From Streptomyces vietnamensis (GTDB taxonomy: Bacteria; Actinomycetota; Actinomycetes; Streptomycetales; Streptomycetaceae): DNA of 64,000 bases. Position 1 is the first letter of the stretch, and each line of letters starts with the position of its first letter. This document shows, one piece after another, positions 32,795-41,842 of this stretch. The notes under the pieces were generated by a model. The model saw only the letters and a program-made list of their open reading frames with translations. It did not search any database and was not told the origin of the DNA. The stretch lies in NCBI RefSeq assembly GCF_000830005.1, contig NZ_CP010407.1:5274001-5338000 (forward strand). The letters run 5' to 3'. The position numbers were made by a program, and so were the translations under genes.

Positions 32795-33003
32795 CCCGTA
32801 CTCCCCGTCCTCGTCGTGCTCCGTGCCAGGACCCCAGCTTCGTCCCCGGCACCAACGGCCCGCCAACAGCACGCCAACGACCGTCCCGGGACCCCGCCCG
32901 GGACGCCCGGGACGGTGGACGTATGTACGGATTCACCGGGCACGAGACGCCCCGAAATCCTAGGATCGGTAGGAAACGCCCGAATCTCCCTGGGAGAATC
33001 CAT

Positions 33004-34023
33004 ATGCCAGGCGCGATATACGCCGAGGGCCTGGTGAAGACCTTCGGCGACGTACGAGCTCTGGACGGGGTGGACCTCGATGTGCCCGAGGGCACCGTCC
33101 TGGGCCTGCTCGGCCCGAACGGCGCGGGGAAGACGACCACCGTGCGCGTCCTGACGACCCTCATCAGACCCGACAGCGGACGGGCCGTCGTCGCCGGGAT
33201 CGACGTCCTCAGGCACCCCGACGAGGTCCGCCGCTCGATCGGCCTCTCCGGCCAGTTCGCGGCCGTCGACGAGTACCTCACCGGCCGCGAGAACCTCCAG
33301 ATGGTCGGGCAGCTCTACCAGATGAAGGCGAAGGCCGCGAAGGAGCGGGCCGGTGAGCTGCTCGAACGGTTCCACCTCGCCGACGCCGCCGACCGGCCCA
33401 CCAAGACGTACTCCGGCGGCATGCGCCGCCGCCTCGACCTCGCGGCGGCCCTCGTCGTCTCCCCGCCGGTCATGTTCATGGACGAGCCGACCACCGGCCT
33501 CGACCCGCGCAACCGGCAGGAGCTCTGGGGCGTCATCAAGGAGCTCGTCTCCGGCGGTACGACCCTGCTCCTCACCACCCAGTACCTGGAGGAGGCCGAC
33601 CACCTCGCCCACGACATCTGCGTCGTCGACCACGGCAGGGTCATCGCCCGCGGCACCTCCGACCAGCTCAAGGCCCAGACGGGCGGCGAGCGCGTCGAGG
33701 TCGTCGTCCACGAACCGGAGACGATTGCCGACGCCCGGGACGTCCTCGCCCGCTACGGCGTCGCGGGGATCGGCCACGGCGAGGTCTCCGTCGAGGAGCA
33801 CACCCGCAAGCTCACCGTCCCCGTCACCGGCGGCGCCAAGCTGCTCGCCGAGGTCATCCGCGACCTGGACGCCGTCGGCGTCGAGATCGACGACATCGGC
33901 CTGCGGCGCCCGACCCTCGACGACGTCTTCCTCTCCCTCACCGGCCACGTGGCCGACCGGGGCGAGGAGGAGGACGCGAGGGCGACCGGGGAGAGGGAGA
34001 GCCGGAAGGAGGCCGTGAAGTGA
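33004..34023 (+). CDS. ABC-transporter ATPase, daunorubicin-resistance (DrrA) type
   Basis: The 339-residue ATPase has Walker A GPNGAGKTTT near residue 38, signature YSGGMRRRLDLAAALV near 137, Walker B VMFMDEPTTGLD near 155, and the C-terminal DrrA extension with LRRPTLDDVFLSLTG near 300. It energises export of a hydrophobic compound with the permease that follows. ATG 33004 has GGGAG 8 nt upstream. The stop overlaps the permease GTG by 4 bp (GTGA), so the two are coupled. No biosynthetic genes lie nearby, so the substrate is unknown. Confidence 0.93.
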   Translation: MPGAIYAEGLVKTFGDVRALDGVDLDVPEGTVLGLLGPNGAGKTTTVRVLTTLIRPDSGRAVVAGIDVLRHPDEVRRSIGLSGQFAAVDEYLTGRENLQMVGQLYQMKAKAAKERAGELLERFHLADAADRPTKTYSGGMRRRLDLAAALVVSPPVMFMDEPTTGLDPRNRQELWGVIKELVSGGTTLLLTTQYLEEADHLAHDICVVDHGRVIARGTSDQLKAQTGGERVEVVVHEPETIADARDVLARYGVAGIGHGEVSVEEHTRKLTVPVTGGAKLLAEVIRDLDAVGVEIDDIGLRRPTLDDVFLSLTGHVADRGEEEDARATGERESRKEAVK

Positions 34024-34874
34024 CCACCGTCCTGGGGTCGGCGGACCGGCTGACCGCCCCGCGCCCGCGCGGGCGGATCGTCCAGTCCGTCCACGACTCG
34101 CTCGTGATCGCACGCCGCAACCTGATCAAGATGTCGCGGATCCCCGAGGTGATCGTCTTCGGGCTCATCCAGCCGATCATGTTCGTGGTGCTGTTCAGCT
34201 ACGTCTTCGGCGGCTCGATGCAGATCGGGAACTCCACCTCCCCGGAGGTCTACCGCGAGTTCCTGATGGCCGGCATCTTCGCCCAGACCGTCACCTTCGC
34301 CACCGCCGGAGCGGGCGCGGGCATCGCCGACGACATGCACAAGGGCCTGATCGACCGCTTCCGCTCCCTGCCGATGGCCCGCGGCGCGGTCCTCACCGGC
34401 CGCACCCTCGCCGACCTCGTCCAGACGACGCTCACCCTCGTCGTCCTGGCGATCGTCGCCCTGCTCGTCGGCTGGCGCATCCACGAGGGCGTCCCCAAGG
34501 CGCTCGGCGCCTTCGCCCTCCTGCTCCTCCTCGGCTACGCCTTCTCCTGGATCGGGGCCCTGATCGGCCTGTCGGTCCGCACCCCGGAGGCGGCGACCTC
34601 GGGCGGGCTGATCTGGCTCTTCCCGGTCACGTTCATCTCGAACGCCTTCGTGGACTCCAGCAATCTGCCCTCCTGGCTGCAGCCCATCGCCGAGTGGAAC
34701 CCGTTCAGCGCGACCGTCCAGGCCTGCCGCGTGCTCTTCGGCAACCCGGGCGTCTCCACCTCCGACGCCTGGCCGATGCAGCACCCGGTGTGGGCGTCGC
34801 TCCTCTGGTCGGTCCTGATCATCGTGGTCTTCCGGACGCTGTCGGTACGGAAGTACCGCTCGGCGACGGCGTGA
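34020..34874 (+). CDS. ABC-2-type permease, DrrB family
   Basis: The 284-residue integral membrane protein has six predicted helices and the ABC-2 features of DrrB: N-terminal VHDSLVIARRNLIKMSRIPEVIVFGLIQPIMFVVLFSYVFGG, FLMAGIFAQTVTFA, and the amphipathic segment GLIDRFRSLPMARGAVLTGR. It should form the channel of the exporter with the DrrA-like ATPase. It begins at GTG 34020, overlapping the ATPase stop. Confidence 0.92.
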   Translation: MTTVLGSADRLTAPRPRGRIVQSVHDSLVIARRNLIKMSRIPEVIVFGLIQPIMFVVLFSYVFGGSMQIGNSTSPEVYREFLMAGIFAQTVTFATAGAGAGIADDMHKGLIDRFRSLPMARGAVLTGRTLADLVQTTLTLVVLAIVALLVGWRIHEGVPKALGAFALLLLLGYAFSWIGALIGLSVRTPEAATSGGLIWLFPVTFISNAFVDSSNLPSWLQPIAEWNPFSATVQACRVLFGNPGVSTSDAWPMQHPVWASLLWSVLIIVVFRTLSVRKYRSATA

Positions 34875-34889
34875 CGCCCGCTCCGGGCC

Positions 34890-37181
34890 TCAGGGCAGGT
34901 AGGCGGAGAAGACGAGCCCGCCGGGGAACGAGACGAAGGCCGCCCCTCCGGAGGCCAGCGGCTTCCCGCCGGCCTGCAGCGTGAAGCCGTCGGGAAGCTT
35001 CGCCTCGAACTGCTTGTAGTCGTACTTGGAGGCGGGACCCGCCACCGCGACGGACACCATCTCGTTCTTGGCGGCGATGAGGACCCGGTTCCCCGCGAAG
35101 TACACCTCCTGCGCGGCGCCCTCGGTCAGGGTGGCCGGGAAGGACCAGCGCCGCTCGCCGCTCGCCAGGTCGTAGACGCTCAGGAGCGTGCCGTTCGCCA
35201 CCGCCACCAGGCCGTCCGCGTTCACGGCGGGACCCGCGGTCACCCCGGCGCCGAAGGACCGCTTCCGCTTCAGCGTCGTGCCGTCGAGGACCGTCACGGA
35301 CCCGGCCGAGGAGCCCGTGCACAGCACGCTGCCGCTCTTCTCGTGCACCACGAACCGCTGGCAGTCCGCCGCCCCGCGCGCCACCTCCTTGCCGGTACGG
35401 GCGTCGAGCGCCACCGGTACGACCCCCAGCGGCACCAGGACCCGGCCCGCCGCCGCGACCGGTTCCTCCGGCAGGGCGTCGAGCGGCGTCCGCCACAGCT
35501 GCTTGCCGTCGGCGAGGCGCACGGCCGTCGCCAGGCCCGTCCGCTCGTCGCGCACGTTCACGTACGTCGAGTAGAGGACGCCGTCCCGCAGGTCGGTGCC
35601 CTTCACGGCCCAGTCGGTCCCGGGCCCCGGGATCCGCCCGCGCTCCCTGCCGTCCTCGACCCCGTACGCGACGACCCCGTCCGGCCCCGTCACGTACGCC
35701 GTGTCGCCGACGACCGCCGGGTACTGGGGTCCGCTGCGCAGCCCCTCGCCCCGGCCCGGCACCTTCCACCGCTCCTTGCCGTCCGCCGCGCCCAGCCCGG
35801 TGACCGCGCCGCCGGACCCGGGGCAGACCAGCACCTTCGGGGAGAGCGCGCAGCTGCCGGTGCCCTGCTCGACCTCGGCGGTCCAGGGCGCCCAGCCCGC
35901 CGGACGGTGGGCGTGGTCCGTGGCGGCCGCGCCGAAGTCGTTGCCGTGGCCCTCGCCGCCGTACGGCAGGACGACCTGGCTCAGCGCGGTGACCGGCGCC
36001 GTGGTGGAGGCCGAGGGGCCGCCGTTCGTCGGGCCCGCGACCCCGCCCGCGGCCGTACCGCCCTGCCCGCCGCCCCGGTTCAGGAGCACCACGCCGACCG
36101 TCGCAACCAGGGCCACCGCCACCGCGCCCGCGACGATCGCGCCCCACGGGCGGCGGCGCCGCTCCACGGGGGCCTCGGGGAGCACCGGCCGGGTCGTCAT
36201 GGCCGTGGGGGAGTACGGCACGACCGGGCCGAGCGTCGGGAGGTCGGCCACGCCCGCGCCGGAGGCCGCCGCCTCCCCGGCGCTCCTGGCGGCCTCCCCG
36301 TACTCGGCGAGCAGCGAGAGCACCGGGCCGGGCCACGGGAACACCTCGGACGCGAAACCGCCGCCGAGCAGCTCCGCCAGCTCCGCCGCCGACGGCCGCA
36401 GGTCCGGGTCGAGCAGCAGGCAGCGCTCCACGACCGGCCGCAGCTCCTCCGGGACGCCGTCGAGGTCGGCCTCGGCCCGGCTGATCCGGTAGATCACGGC
36501 CGCCATCTCGTCGTCGTGGAACGGCCCCCGGCCGCTCGCCGCGAACGCGAGGACCGCGCCCAGGCAGAACACGTCCGAGGCGGGCACCACCGCCCGGCTG
36601 CCCACCAGGTGCTCCGGCGACATGAAGCCGGGGGAGCCCACCACCAGACCGGTCGAGGTCAGCGCGGTCGCCTCGAAGGCCTGCGCGATGCCGAAGTCGA
36701 TGAGCTTGGGCCCGGCGGCGGCGAGCAGGACGTTCGCCGGTTTGAGGTCCCGGTGCAGCACCTTCACCGCGTGCACGCCCGCGAGGGCCCGCGCGAGGGC
36801 GGTCCCGAGGGCCCGTACGGTCCCGATGGGCAGCGCCCCGGACCGTACGACCGCCTCCGCGAGCGAGGGCCCCGGCACGTACTCGGTCGCCAGCCACGGC
36901 GAGGGCGCGTCGGCGTCCGCGTCCACGAGCCGCGCGACGCCCGGCCCGTCCACGGTCCGCGCGGCCGCGATCTCCCGCCGGAAGCGGGTCCGGAAGTCCC
37001 CGTCGACCTCCAGGTCCTCCCGTACGGTCTTCACGGCGACCATCCGGTACGGATCGGCCGTCGGCGCGTCCGTCCGGCAGGCGAGGTGAACCTCGCCCAT
37101 GCCTCCGGCGCCGAGGCGGGCGAGCAGCCGGTAGGGGCCGAGGAGCCGCGGGGCCTGTCCCGGCGGCAGGGCTTCCAGCAA
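34890..37181 (-). CDS. AfsK-like Ser/Thr kinase with PQQ-type sensor domain (kinase 1)
   Basis: The 763-residue protein has an N-terminal kinase domain (about residues 14-275): glycine loop LGAGGMGEV, catalytic HRDLKPANVLL near 140, LIDFGIA, and SPGFMSPEH. A Pro-rich linker leads to one transmembrane helix (WGAIVAGAVAVALVATVGVVLL, near 335) and an extracellular PQQ-like beta-propeller. This is the layout of AfsK, which binds signals outside and phosphorylates regulators inside. The start is TTG 37181: AAGGAG, formed by the end of kinase 2, lies 8 nt upstream, and the two coding regions are only 5 bp apart. It is co-transcribed with and translationally linked to kinase 2. Confidence 0.88.
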   Translation of the reverse strand: MLEALPPGQAPRLLGPYRLLARLGAGGMGEVHLACRTDAPTADPYRMVAVKTVREDLEVDGDFRTRFRREIAAARTVDGPGVARLVDADADAPSPWLATEYVPGPSLAEAVVRSGALPIGTVRALGTALARALAGVHAVKVLHRDLKPANVLLAAAGPKLIDFGIAQAFEATALTSTGLVVGSPGFMSPEHLVGSRAVVPASDVFCLGAVLAFAASGRGPFHDDEMAAVIYRISRAEADLDGVPEELRPVVERCLLLDPDLRPSAAELAELLGGGFASEVFPWPGPVLSLLAEYGEAARSAGEAAASGAGVADLPTLGPVVPYSPTAMTTRPVLPEAPVERRRRPWGAIVAGAVAVALVATVGVVLLNRGGGQGGTAAGGVAGPTNGGPSASTTAPVTALSQVVLPYGGEGHGNDFGAAATDHAHRPAGWAPWTAEVEQGTGSCALSPKVLVCPGSGGAVTGLGAADGKERWKVPGRGEGLRSGPQYPAVVGDTAYVTGPDGVVAYGVEDGRERGRIPGPGTDWAVKGTDLRDGVLYSTYVNVRDERTGLATAVRLADGKQLWRTPLDALPEEPVAAAGRVLVPLGVVPVALDARTGKEVARGAADCQRFVVHEKSGSVLCTGSSAGSVTVLDGTTLKRKRSFGAGVTAGPAVNADGLVAVANGTLLSVYDLASGERRWSFPATLTEGAAQEVYFAGNRVLIAAKNEMVSVAVAGPASKYDYKQFEAKLPDGFTLQAGGKPLASGGAAFVSFPGGLVFSAYLP

Positions 37182-37186
37182 GGGAC

Positions 37187-39655
37187 TTACTCCTTGGGCA
37201 GGGCGACGGAGGCGACGACCCCGGTGTCGTACACGACGTGGGCGACACCGCCGAGCGGCAGCACCTCCGGCGGGCGGATCTCCCGGCCGATGTCGGTGCC
37301 GTTCACCCGCTCGTACGGCTCCTTGGCGCGCGGCCCGGGAGCGCCGGGCACGGGCACGACGCGCTCCTTGCCGGGGGTGCCGTTCCGGCCGAGCGGCACC
37401 AGGTGCAGGGCCGAGAAGTCGGCGTAGAGCAGGGTGTCCCCGGCGATCAGCGGGCTGGAGACGTACTGCTTCCTGCCGTCGGCGCCGGTGAGCGGGGGGA
37501 TCGGGTAGTGGCCGAGGGTCCTGCCGGTGGCCGGGTCGAGGACGAACACGCCGTCGGGCTTTCCGGTGTTGCCCCAGTCGGCCCAGGGCAGCGGGCCCTG
37601 GTCGACGACGACGGCCGTACGGGCGGACAGGGCGGCCGGCCGGGCGCCCGACTTCGTGACGTCGGCGGGCAGCGGGAGCCTGCCGGTGCCCACCGGGGCG
37701 AGTGTCGTGGCGTCCAGGCGGTACAGCGAGAGCGGGGCCGCGGCCGTCGCGTCGAGCGGTGCGCAGTAGGCGTACCGGCCCTGGACGCCGAGGCCGTCGC
37801 AGCTCTTGGCCTCCGCCGGCACCTGGCCGCGCTGCTGTCCGGTCTTCGCGTCGAGCGCGACGAAACCGCCGTCGCTCAGCGCGTACACGAGGCCGTTCGC
37901 GTAGGCGACGGGCTCGAAGTCGCGGAATTCGGCCCGTGAGGGGTCGTTGTTGGTGAGCGAGGCGGACCACAGCCGGCGGCCGTCCGCCAGGGCGAAGGCC
38001 GTCACCTGGTCGCTCTCCTCGCCGGACCGGACGAAGACCGTGCCGTCGCCCACGATCGGCTGGGTGTCCAGCTTGGCCTGCGCGGGGTCCTCCTGCTCCC
38101 AGCGCACGGCGCCGCTGCGGGCGTCCCGGACCTGGAGGCGCTTGCCGGAGAGCAGGACGACGGAGTCGCCGTGGACGGCGGGGACGTTCGTGCTGCCCGC
38201 GACGAAGATGCCGCCGGTAGGCCCGATGGTGCTCGAACCGTCCCGGGGGTCCGCCACCAGGTCGGCGCTCCACAGCGGCTTCCCGTCCGCCGGGTCGAGC
38301 GCCTCGTACCGCCCGTCCGTCGTCCGGCACACCAGCGCCTTCTCGCCGGCCGAGCAGCCGAAGGCGGGGGCGGTCAGCTTCGCCCGCCAGGGCTTCCAGC
38401 CGGCCGGGCGCTGGGCGGCGTTCTGCGCGACGACCCCCGAGGCGTCGGCGGTGCCCCGGCCGTCCACGCCGGGGACGCGGGGCCCGGCGGGCGGGGCGGC
38501 CTTCGCGGGGTCCTTCGGCGGCGCGGGCTCGGGCCACAGCAGATAGGTGCCGAGGCCGCCGGCGACGACCGCGAGCGCGAGGACGGCGGCGAGCAGCCGC
38601 CTCCGCCGCTTCCGGGGCTCCCCGGCGACGGGTCCGGCGGGCACGGTGGGCGCGGACACCGGCGCGAGCGTCGGTACGGAGTGCAGGCCGGGGACGGCCG
38701 GGGCGACCACGGGACCGGCCGCGGCGGGGGCCGGGGCTTCCAGGAGGGGTCCGCCCGAGGCGACGAGCTGGGCGAGCTCCCCGCCGTACTCGCCGATGTG
38801 GTCCCGTACGCCCTCCGGCCACGGGAAGACCTTCGCGGCCCCGGTGCCGAGCAGCCCGACGAGCGCCTCCGGCGTGGGCCGGTCCGCCGGGTCCAGGGCC
38901 AGGCAGGCGGCAAGGGGCCCGCGCAGCTCCTCGGGGACCCGGCTCAGGTCGGCCTCGGCCTGGGAGACGCGGTACAGGACGGCCGCGAGGGGCCCGTCGC
39001 CGAAGGGGTCCTCGCCGGTCGCCGCGTAGCAGAGCAGCGAGCCGAGGCAGAAGACGTCGGAGGCGGCCGTGACCCGGCGGGCACCGGCCACGTGCTCGGG
39101 GGACATGAAGGAGGGGGTGCCGACCATCATGCCGGTCGCGGTCATGGTGGTGGCGGTGTTGCTGCGGGCGATGCCGAAGTCGATGAGCCGGGGGCCGTCG
39201 ACGGAGAGCATGACGTTGCCGGGCTTGAGGTCCCGGTGCAGGACCCCGGCCCCGTGCAGGTCGGCGAGGGCCCGGGCGACGTCCGCGCCGAGCGCCCGGA
39301 CGGCGGCGACGGGCAGCGGGCCGCCGCGCCGCACGGCCTGCGAGAGGCTGGGCCCGGGGACGTACGCGGTGGCCAGCCAGGGCGTCTCGGCGTCGGCGTC
39401 GCCGCCGACGGGCGCGGCGGCGTAGGCGCTGTCGACGAGCGAGGCGACCTTGATCTCGCGCCGGAACCGGTCCCGGAAGGCCGGATCACCGGCGACGTCG
39501 CGGCGCACGGTCTTCACGGCGACGAAGGAGTCGCTCACGGTGTCCCCGGCGGCCCGCGCGAGGAACACCTCGCCCATGCCGCCGGCACCGAGCCGGGCGA
39601 GCACCTCGTACGGCCCGATCCGGCGCGGTGCGCCTTCGCGCAGTGGTCCCAGCAC
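37187..39655 (-). CDS. AfsK-like Ser/Thr kinase with PQQ-type sensor domain (kinase 2)
   Basis: The 822-residue protein has the same layout as kinase 1: kinase domain (about 13-275; LGAGGMGEV, HRDLKPGNVML near 138, LIDFGIARS, GTPSFMSPEH), Ala/Pro-rich linker, a transmembrane helix (LLAAVLALAVVAGGLGTYLLW, near 350), and an outside beta-propeller with repeating LDPADGKPLWSADL and DARSGAVRWEQE blades. The kinases are clear paralogues but only moderately alike. The start is GTG 39655, with GGAGGACGAG directly upstream. It is the first gene of the pair; a palindrome lies at 39708-39721. Confidence 0.9.
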   Translation of the reverse strand: MLGPLREGAPRRIGPYEVLARLGAGGMGEVFLARAAGDTVSDSFVAVKTVRRDVAGDPAFRDRFRREIKVASLVDSAYAAAPVGGDADAETPWLATAYVPGPSLSQAVRRGGPLPVAAVRALGADVARALADLHGAGVLHRDLKPGNVMLSVDGPRLIDFGIARSNTATTMTATGMMVGTPSFMSPEHVAGARRVTAASDVFCLGSLLCYAATGEDPFGDGPLAAVLYRVSQAEADLSRVPEELRGPLAACLALDPADRPTPEALVGLLGTGAAKVFPWPEGVRDHIGEYGGELAQLVASGGPLLEAPAPAAAGPVVAPAVPGLHSVPTLAPVSAPTVPAGPVAGEPRKRRRRLLAAVLALAVVAGGLGTYLLWPEPAPPKDPAKAAPPAGPRVPGVDGRGTADASGVVAQNAAQRPAGWKPWRAKLTAPAFGCSAGEKALVCRTTDGRYEALDPADGKPLWSADLVADPRDGSSTIGPTGGIFVAGSTNVPAVHGDSVVLLSGKRLQVRDARSGAVRWEQEDPAQAKLDTQPIVGDGTVFVRSGEESDQVTAFALADGRRLWSASLTNNDPSRAEFRDFEPVAYANGLVYALSDGGFVALDAKTGQQRGQVPAEAKSCDGLGVQGRYAYCAPLDATAAAPLSLYRLDATTLAPVGTGRLPLPADVTKSGARPAALSARTAVVVDQGPLPWADWGNTGKPDGVFVLDPATGRTLGHYPIPPLTGADGRKQYVSSPLIAGDTLLYADFSALHLVPLGRNGTPGKERVVPVPGAPGPRAKEPYERVNGTDIGREIRPPEVLPLGGVAHVVYDTGVVASVALPKE

Positions 39656-39707
39656 CTCGTCCTCCCCCCTGGAGACATGCGTGACGCGTCGTCAGCCTCG
39701 CATCATT

Positions 39708-39721
39708 GCATGTGCATGCAG
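39708..39721. promoter_or_regulatory. Palindrome upstream of the kinase pair
   Basis: TGCATGTGCATGCA is a near-perfect dyad (TGCAT-GTGC-ATGCA) 53-66 bp upstream of kinase 2. It is AT-rich for this genome and may be an operator. Confidence 0.35.
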
Positions 39722-39724
39722 GAC

Positions 39725-39758
39725 GAAGGGCCGGCCCCCACCGGGGTCGGCCCTTCGC
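39725..39758 (-). terminator. Terminator of greA
   Basis: CGAAGGGCCGGCCCC (39725-39739) pairs with GGGGTCGGCCCTTCG (39744-39758) with one mismatch and a 4-nt loop, just after the greA stop. Confidence 0.85.
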
Positions 39759-39772
39759 TCAAGGAGTGTGGA

Positions 39773-40270
39773 TCAGCCGGTGTACGGCTTCGCGCTGAGG
39801 ATCTTCACCGTGGCCTTCTTGCCGTTCGGCAGCTCGTACTCGGCGTCCTCGCCGACCTTCTTGCCGTTGACGCCGACGCCGAGCGGCGACTGCGGCGAGT
39901 AGGTCTCGATGTCACCGCTCGCGTACTCGCGGGAGGCGAGCAGGAAGGTCATCGTGTCGTCCTCGTCGCCGTCGAAGGCGATCGTGACGACCATGCCGGG
40001 CGCGACGACGCCCTCTTCCGCCGGGGCCTCGCCGACCTTGGCGTGCTCCAGGAGCTGGGTGAGCTGGCGGACCCGGAGCTCCTGCTTGCCCTGCTCCTCC
40101 TTGGCCGCGTGGTACCCGCCGTTCTCGCGCAGGTCCCCCTCTTCGCGCGCCGCGGCGATCTTGGCCGCGATCTCGGTACGCGCGGGACCAGTCAGGTACT
40201 CAAGCTCGTCCTTGAGCTTGGTGTACGCCTCCTGGGTGAGCCAGGTGACGTTGTCGCTGGTCTGGGTCAC
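39773..40270 (-). CDS. greA: Transcription elongation factor GreA
   Basis: The 165-residue protein has the GreA coiled-coil with acidic tip (TWLTQEAYTKLKDELEYLTGPARTEIAAKIAAAREEGDLRENGGYHAAKEEQ, residues 8-58) and the FKBP-like C-terminal domain (VVTIAFDGDEDDTMTFLLAS; SPLGVGVNGKKVGEDAEY). It inserts into the RNA polymerase secondary channel and stimulates cleavage of backtracked RNA. GTG 40270 (VTQTSDNVTWL) has GAGGAG 5 nt upstream, a better match than the ATG at 40300. Confidence 0.95.
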   Translation of the reverse strand: MTQTSDNVTWLTQEAYTKLKDELEYLTGPARTEIAAKIAAAREEGDLRENGGYHAAKEEQGKQELRVRQLTQLLEHAKVGEAPAEEGVVAPGMVVTIAFDGDEDDTMTFLLASREYASGDIETYSPQSPLGVGVNGKKVGEDAEYELPNGKKATVKILSAKPYTG

Positions 40271-40412
40271 GGGTGCTCCTCGTAGGTACTGGGAATACAA
40301 AGCATCGCCCTGACACGGACAGCATGCGCTTTCCGAATGGGCGAAACCACGAGCCTAACAATGAGTGGCGAAAAGCGGGAGGACATAAACCATAAAGATG
40401 GCGTCTCTCCAG

Positions 40413-40426
40413 GTCACCGCGGTGAC
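40413..40426. repeat. 14-bp perfect palindrome downstream of the DUF4307 gene
   Basis: GTCACCGCGGTGAC is a loopless perfect dyad in the 190-bp gap between the DUF4307 stop and greA. It could be an operator or a weak terminator. Confidence 0.35.
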
Positions 40427-40460
40427 TCGCCGGGACTCGACATCCCGTCCCTACCCACCG

Positions 40461-40862
40461 CTACCGCGCCGTACACCCGATGAGCTCGGCACTCGTCGCA
40501 CGCGCGGTCGTACGCAGCGTGAAGACGCGGTCGACCCGGGTGGCGGCGTCGTCGATCCGCACGTCCTTGCGGGCGACCTCGGTGCCGTCCTCGGAGCGGG
40601 AGCGCAGCGTGCAGACGCCCTTGGCGCCCTCGTCCTTGCGGATCTCCAGGTGGACCTGGACCTCGTCGGCGCTCACCACGTCGAACTTGATCATCTCGGC
40701 GCTGATCTTGTTGTCGACGACGTAGTGCCAGCCGAACCAGCCCATCACGCCGAGGAAGAGGACCCCGAGCACCGCTCCGGTGATCCTGAGCTTGCGGTCG
40801 GCCCGCTCGTCCGCGGAGCGCCCGTAGCGCCCCTCGGGCAGCTGCTCTCGCACCGCGCTCAT
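40461..40862 (-). CDS. DUF4307 membrane protein
   Basis: The 133-residue protein has a short cytoplasmic head, one transmembrane helix (ITGAVLGVLFLGVMGWFGWHYV, about residues 27-48) and an outside beta-rich domain with two cysteines (GVCTLRSR and the C-terminal GCTAR). This corresponds to the actinobacterial DUF4307 family. It is divergent from mca, in the same position as S. coelicolor SCO4966 as I recall. ATG 40862 is preferred over 40901, which would overlap the mca promoter. Function is unknown. Confidence 0.83.
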   Translation of the reverse strand: MSAVREQLPEGRYGRSADERADRKLRITGAVLGVLFLGVMGWFGWHYVVDNKISAEMIKFDVVSADEVQVHLEIRKDEGAKGVCTLRSRSEDGTEVARKDVRIDDAATRVDRVFTLRTTARATSAELIGCTAR

Positions 40863-40890
40863 GGGGGATCCTCTCGAAGCCGGGGTGTGC

Positions 40891-40916
40891 GGAATTTTCA
40901 CTCCCCCGATTCCGTC
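40891..40916 (+). promoter_or_regulatory. Sigma-R-type promoter of mca
   Basis: GGAAT (40891-40895) and GTC (40914-40916) are spaced by exactly 18 nt, one base from the sigma-R consensus GGAAT-N18-GTT. The expected start is about 40 nt before the TTG codon. mca belongs to the sigma-R regulon in S. coelicolor to my knowledge. Confidence 0.6.
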
Positions 40917-40960
40917 ACTATAGAGACCACCCTCCGCGTCGAATCACTGAGGATCGAGTC

Positions 40961-41842
40961 TTGACTGAGCAGCTGCGACTGATGGCCGTTCACGCCCACC
41001 CCGACGACGAGTCGAGCAAGGGTGCGGCCACGATGGCCAAGTACGTGTCCGAGGGGGTGGACGTCCTGGTCGTGACGTGCACGGGCGGCGAGCGCGGCTC
41101 GGTCCTGAACCCCAAGCTTCAGGGCGACCCCTACATCGAGGCGAACATCCACGAGGTGCGCCGCAAGGAGATGGACGAGGCCCGCGAGATCCTCGGCGTC
41201 TCGCAGGAATGGCTCGGCTTCGTCGACTCGGGCCTGCCCGAGGGCGACCCGCTGCCGCCGCTTCCCGAGGGCTGCTTCGCCCTGGAGGACGTGGACACGG
41301 CGGCCGGGGCCCTGGTCCGCAAGATCCGCTCCTTCCGTCCGCAGGTCGTCACGACCTACGACGAGAACGGCGGGTACCCGCACCCCGACCACATCATGAC
41401 CCACAAGATCACGATGGTGGCCTTCGACGGCGCGGCCGACGCCGAGAAGTACCCGGAGGCCGAGTTCGGCCCGGTCTGGCAGCCGCTGAAGCTGTACTAC
41501 AACCAGGGCTTCAACCGCCCCCGCACCGAGGCCCTGCACGAGGCCCTCCTGGCGCGCGGCCTGGAGTCGCCGTACGGGGACTGGCTGAAGCGCTGGGACG
41601 AGTTCGGCGGCAAGGCGCGCAACCTCACCACGCACGTCCCCTGCGCGGACTTCTTCGAGACCCGCGACAAGGCCCTGATCGCCCACCGCACCCAGATCGA
41701 CCCCGACGGCGGCTGGTTCCGGGTCCCGATGGAGATCCAGAAGGAGGTCTGGCCGACGGAGGAGTACGAGCTCAGCAAGGCGCTGGTCCCCACCTCCCTC
41801 CCCGAGGAAGATCTCTTCGCGGGCATCCGCGACAATGCCTGA
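40961..41842 (+). CDS. mca: Mycothiol S-conjugate amidase
   Basis: The 293-residue zinc amidase of the LmbE/PIG-L family has metal ligands in VHAHPDDESSKG (near residue 11) and YPHPDHIMTH (near 141), plus VTCTGGERGSVLNPKL near 40. It cleaves mycothiol conjugates into an exported mercapturic acid and GlcN-Ins, detoxifying electrophiles. The start is a TTG at 40961 with GAGGA 7-10 nt upstream. The next small membrane-protein gene overlaps its end by 8 bp. Confidence 0.95.
   Translation: MTEQLRLMAVHAHPDDESSKGAATMAKYVSEGVDVLVVTCTGGERGSVLNPKLQGDPYIEANIHEVRRKEMDEAREILGVSQEWLGFVDSGLPEGDPLPPLPEGCFALEDVDTAAGALVRKIRSFRPQVVTTYDENGGYPHPDHIMTHKITMVAFDGAADAEKYPEAEFGPVWQPLKLYYNQGFNRPRTEALHEALLARGLESPYGDWLKRWDEFGGKARNLTTHVPCADFFETRDKALIAHRTQIDPDGGWFRVPMEIQKEVWPTEEYELSKALVPTSLPEEDLFAGIRDNA

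Noticed and set aside
33004..34874. DrrAB-like exporter as part of an antibiotic gene cluster
   Set aside because: No biosynthetic genes are adjacent. Such exporters are widespread in streptomycete core genomes.
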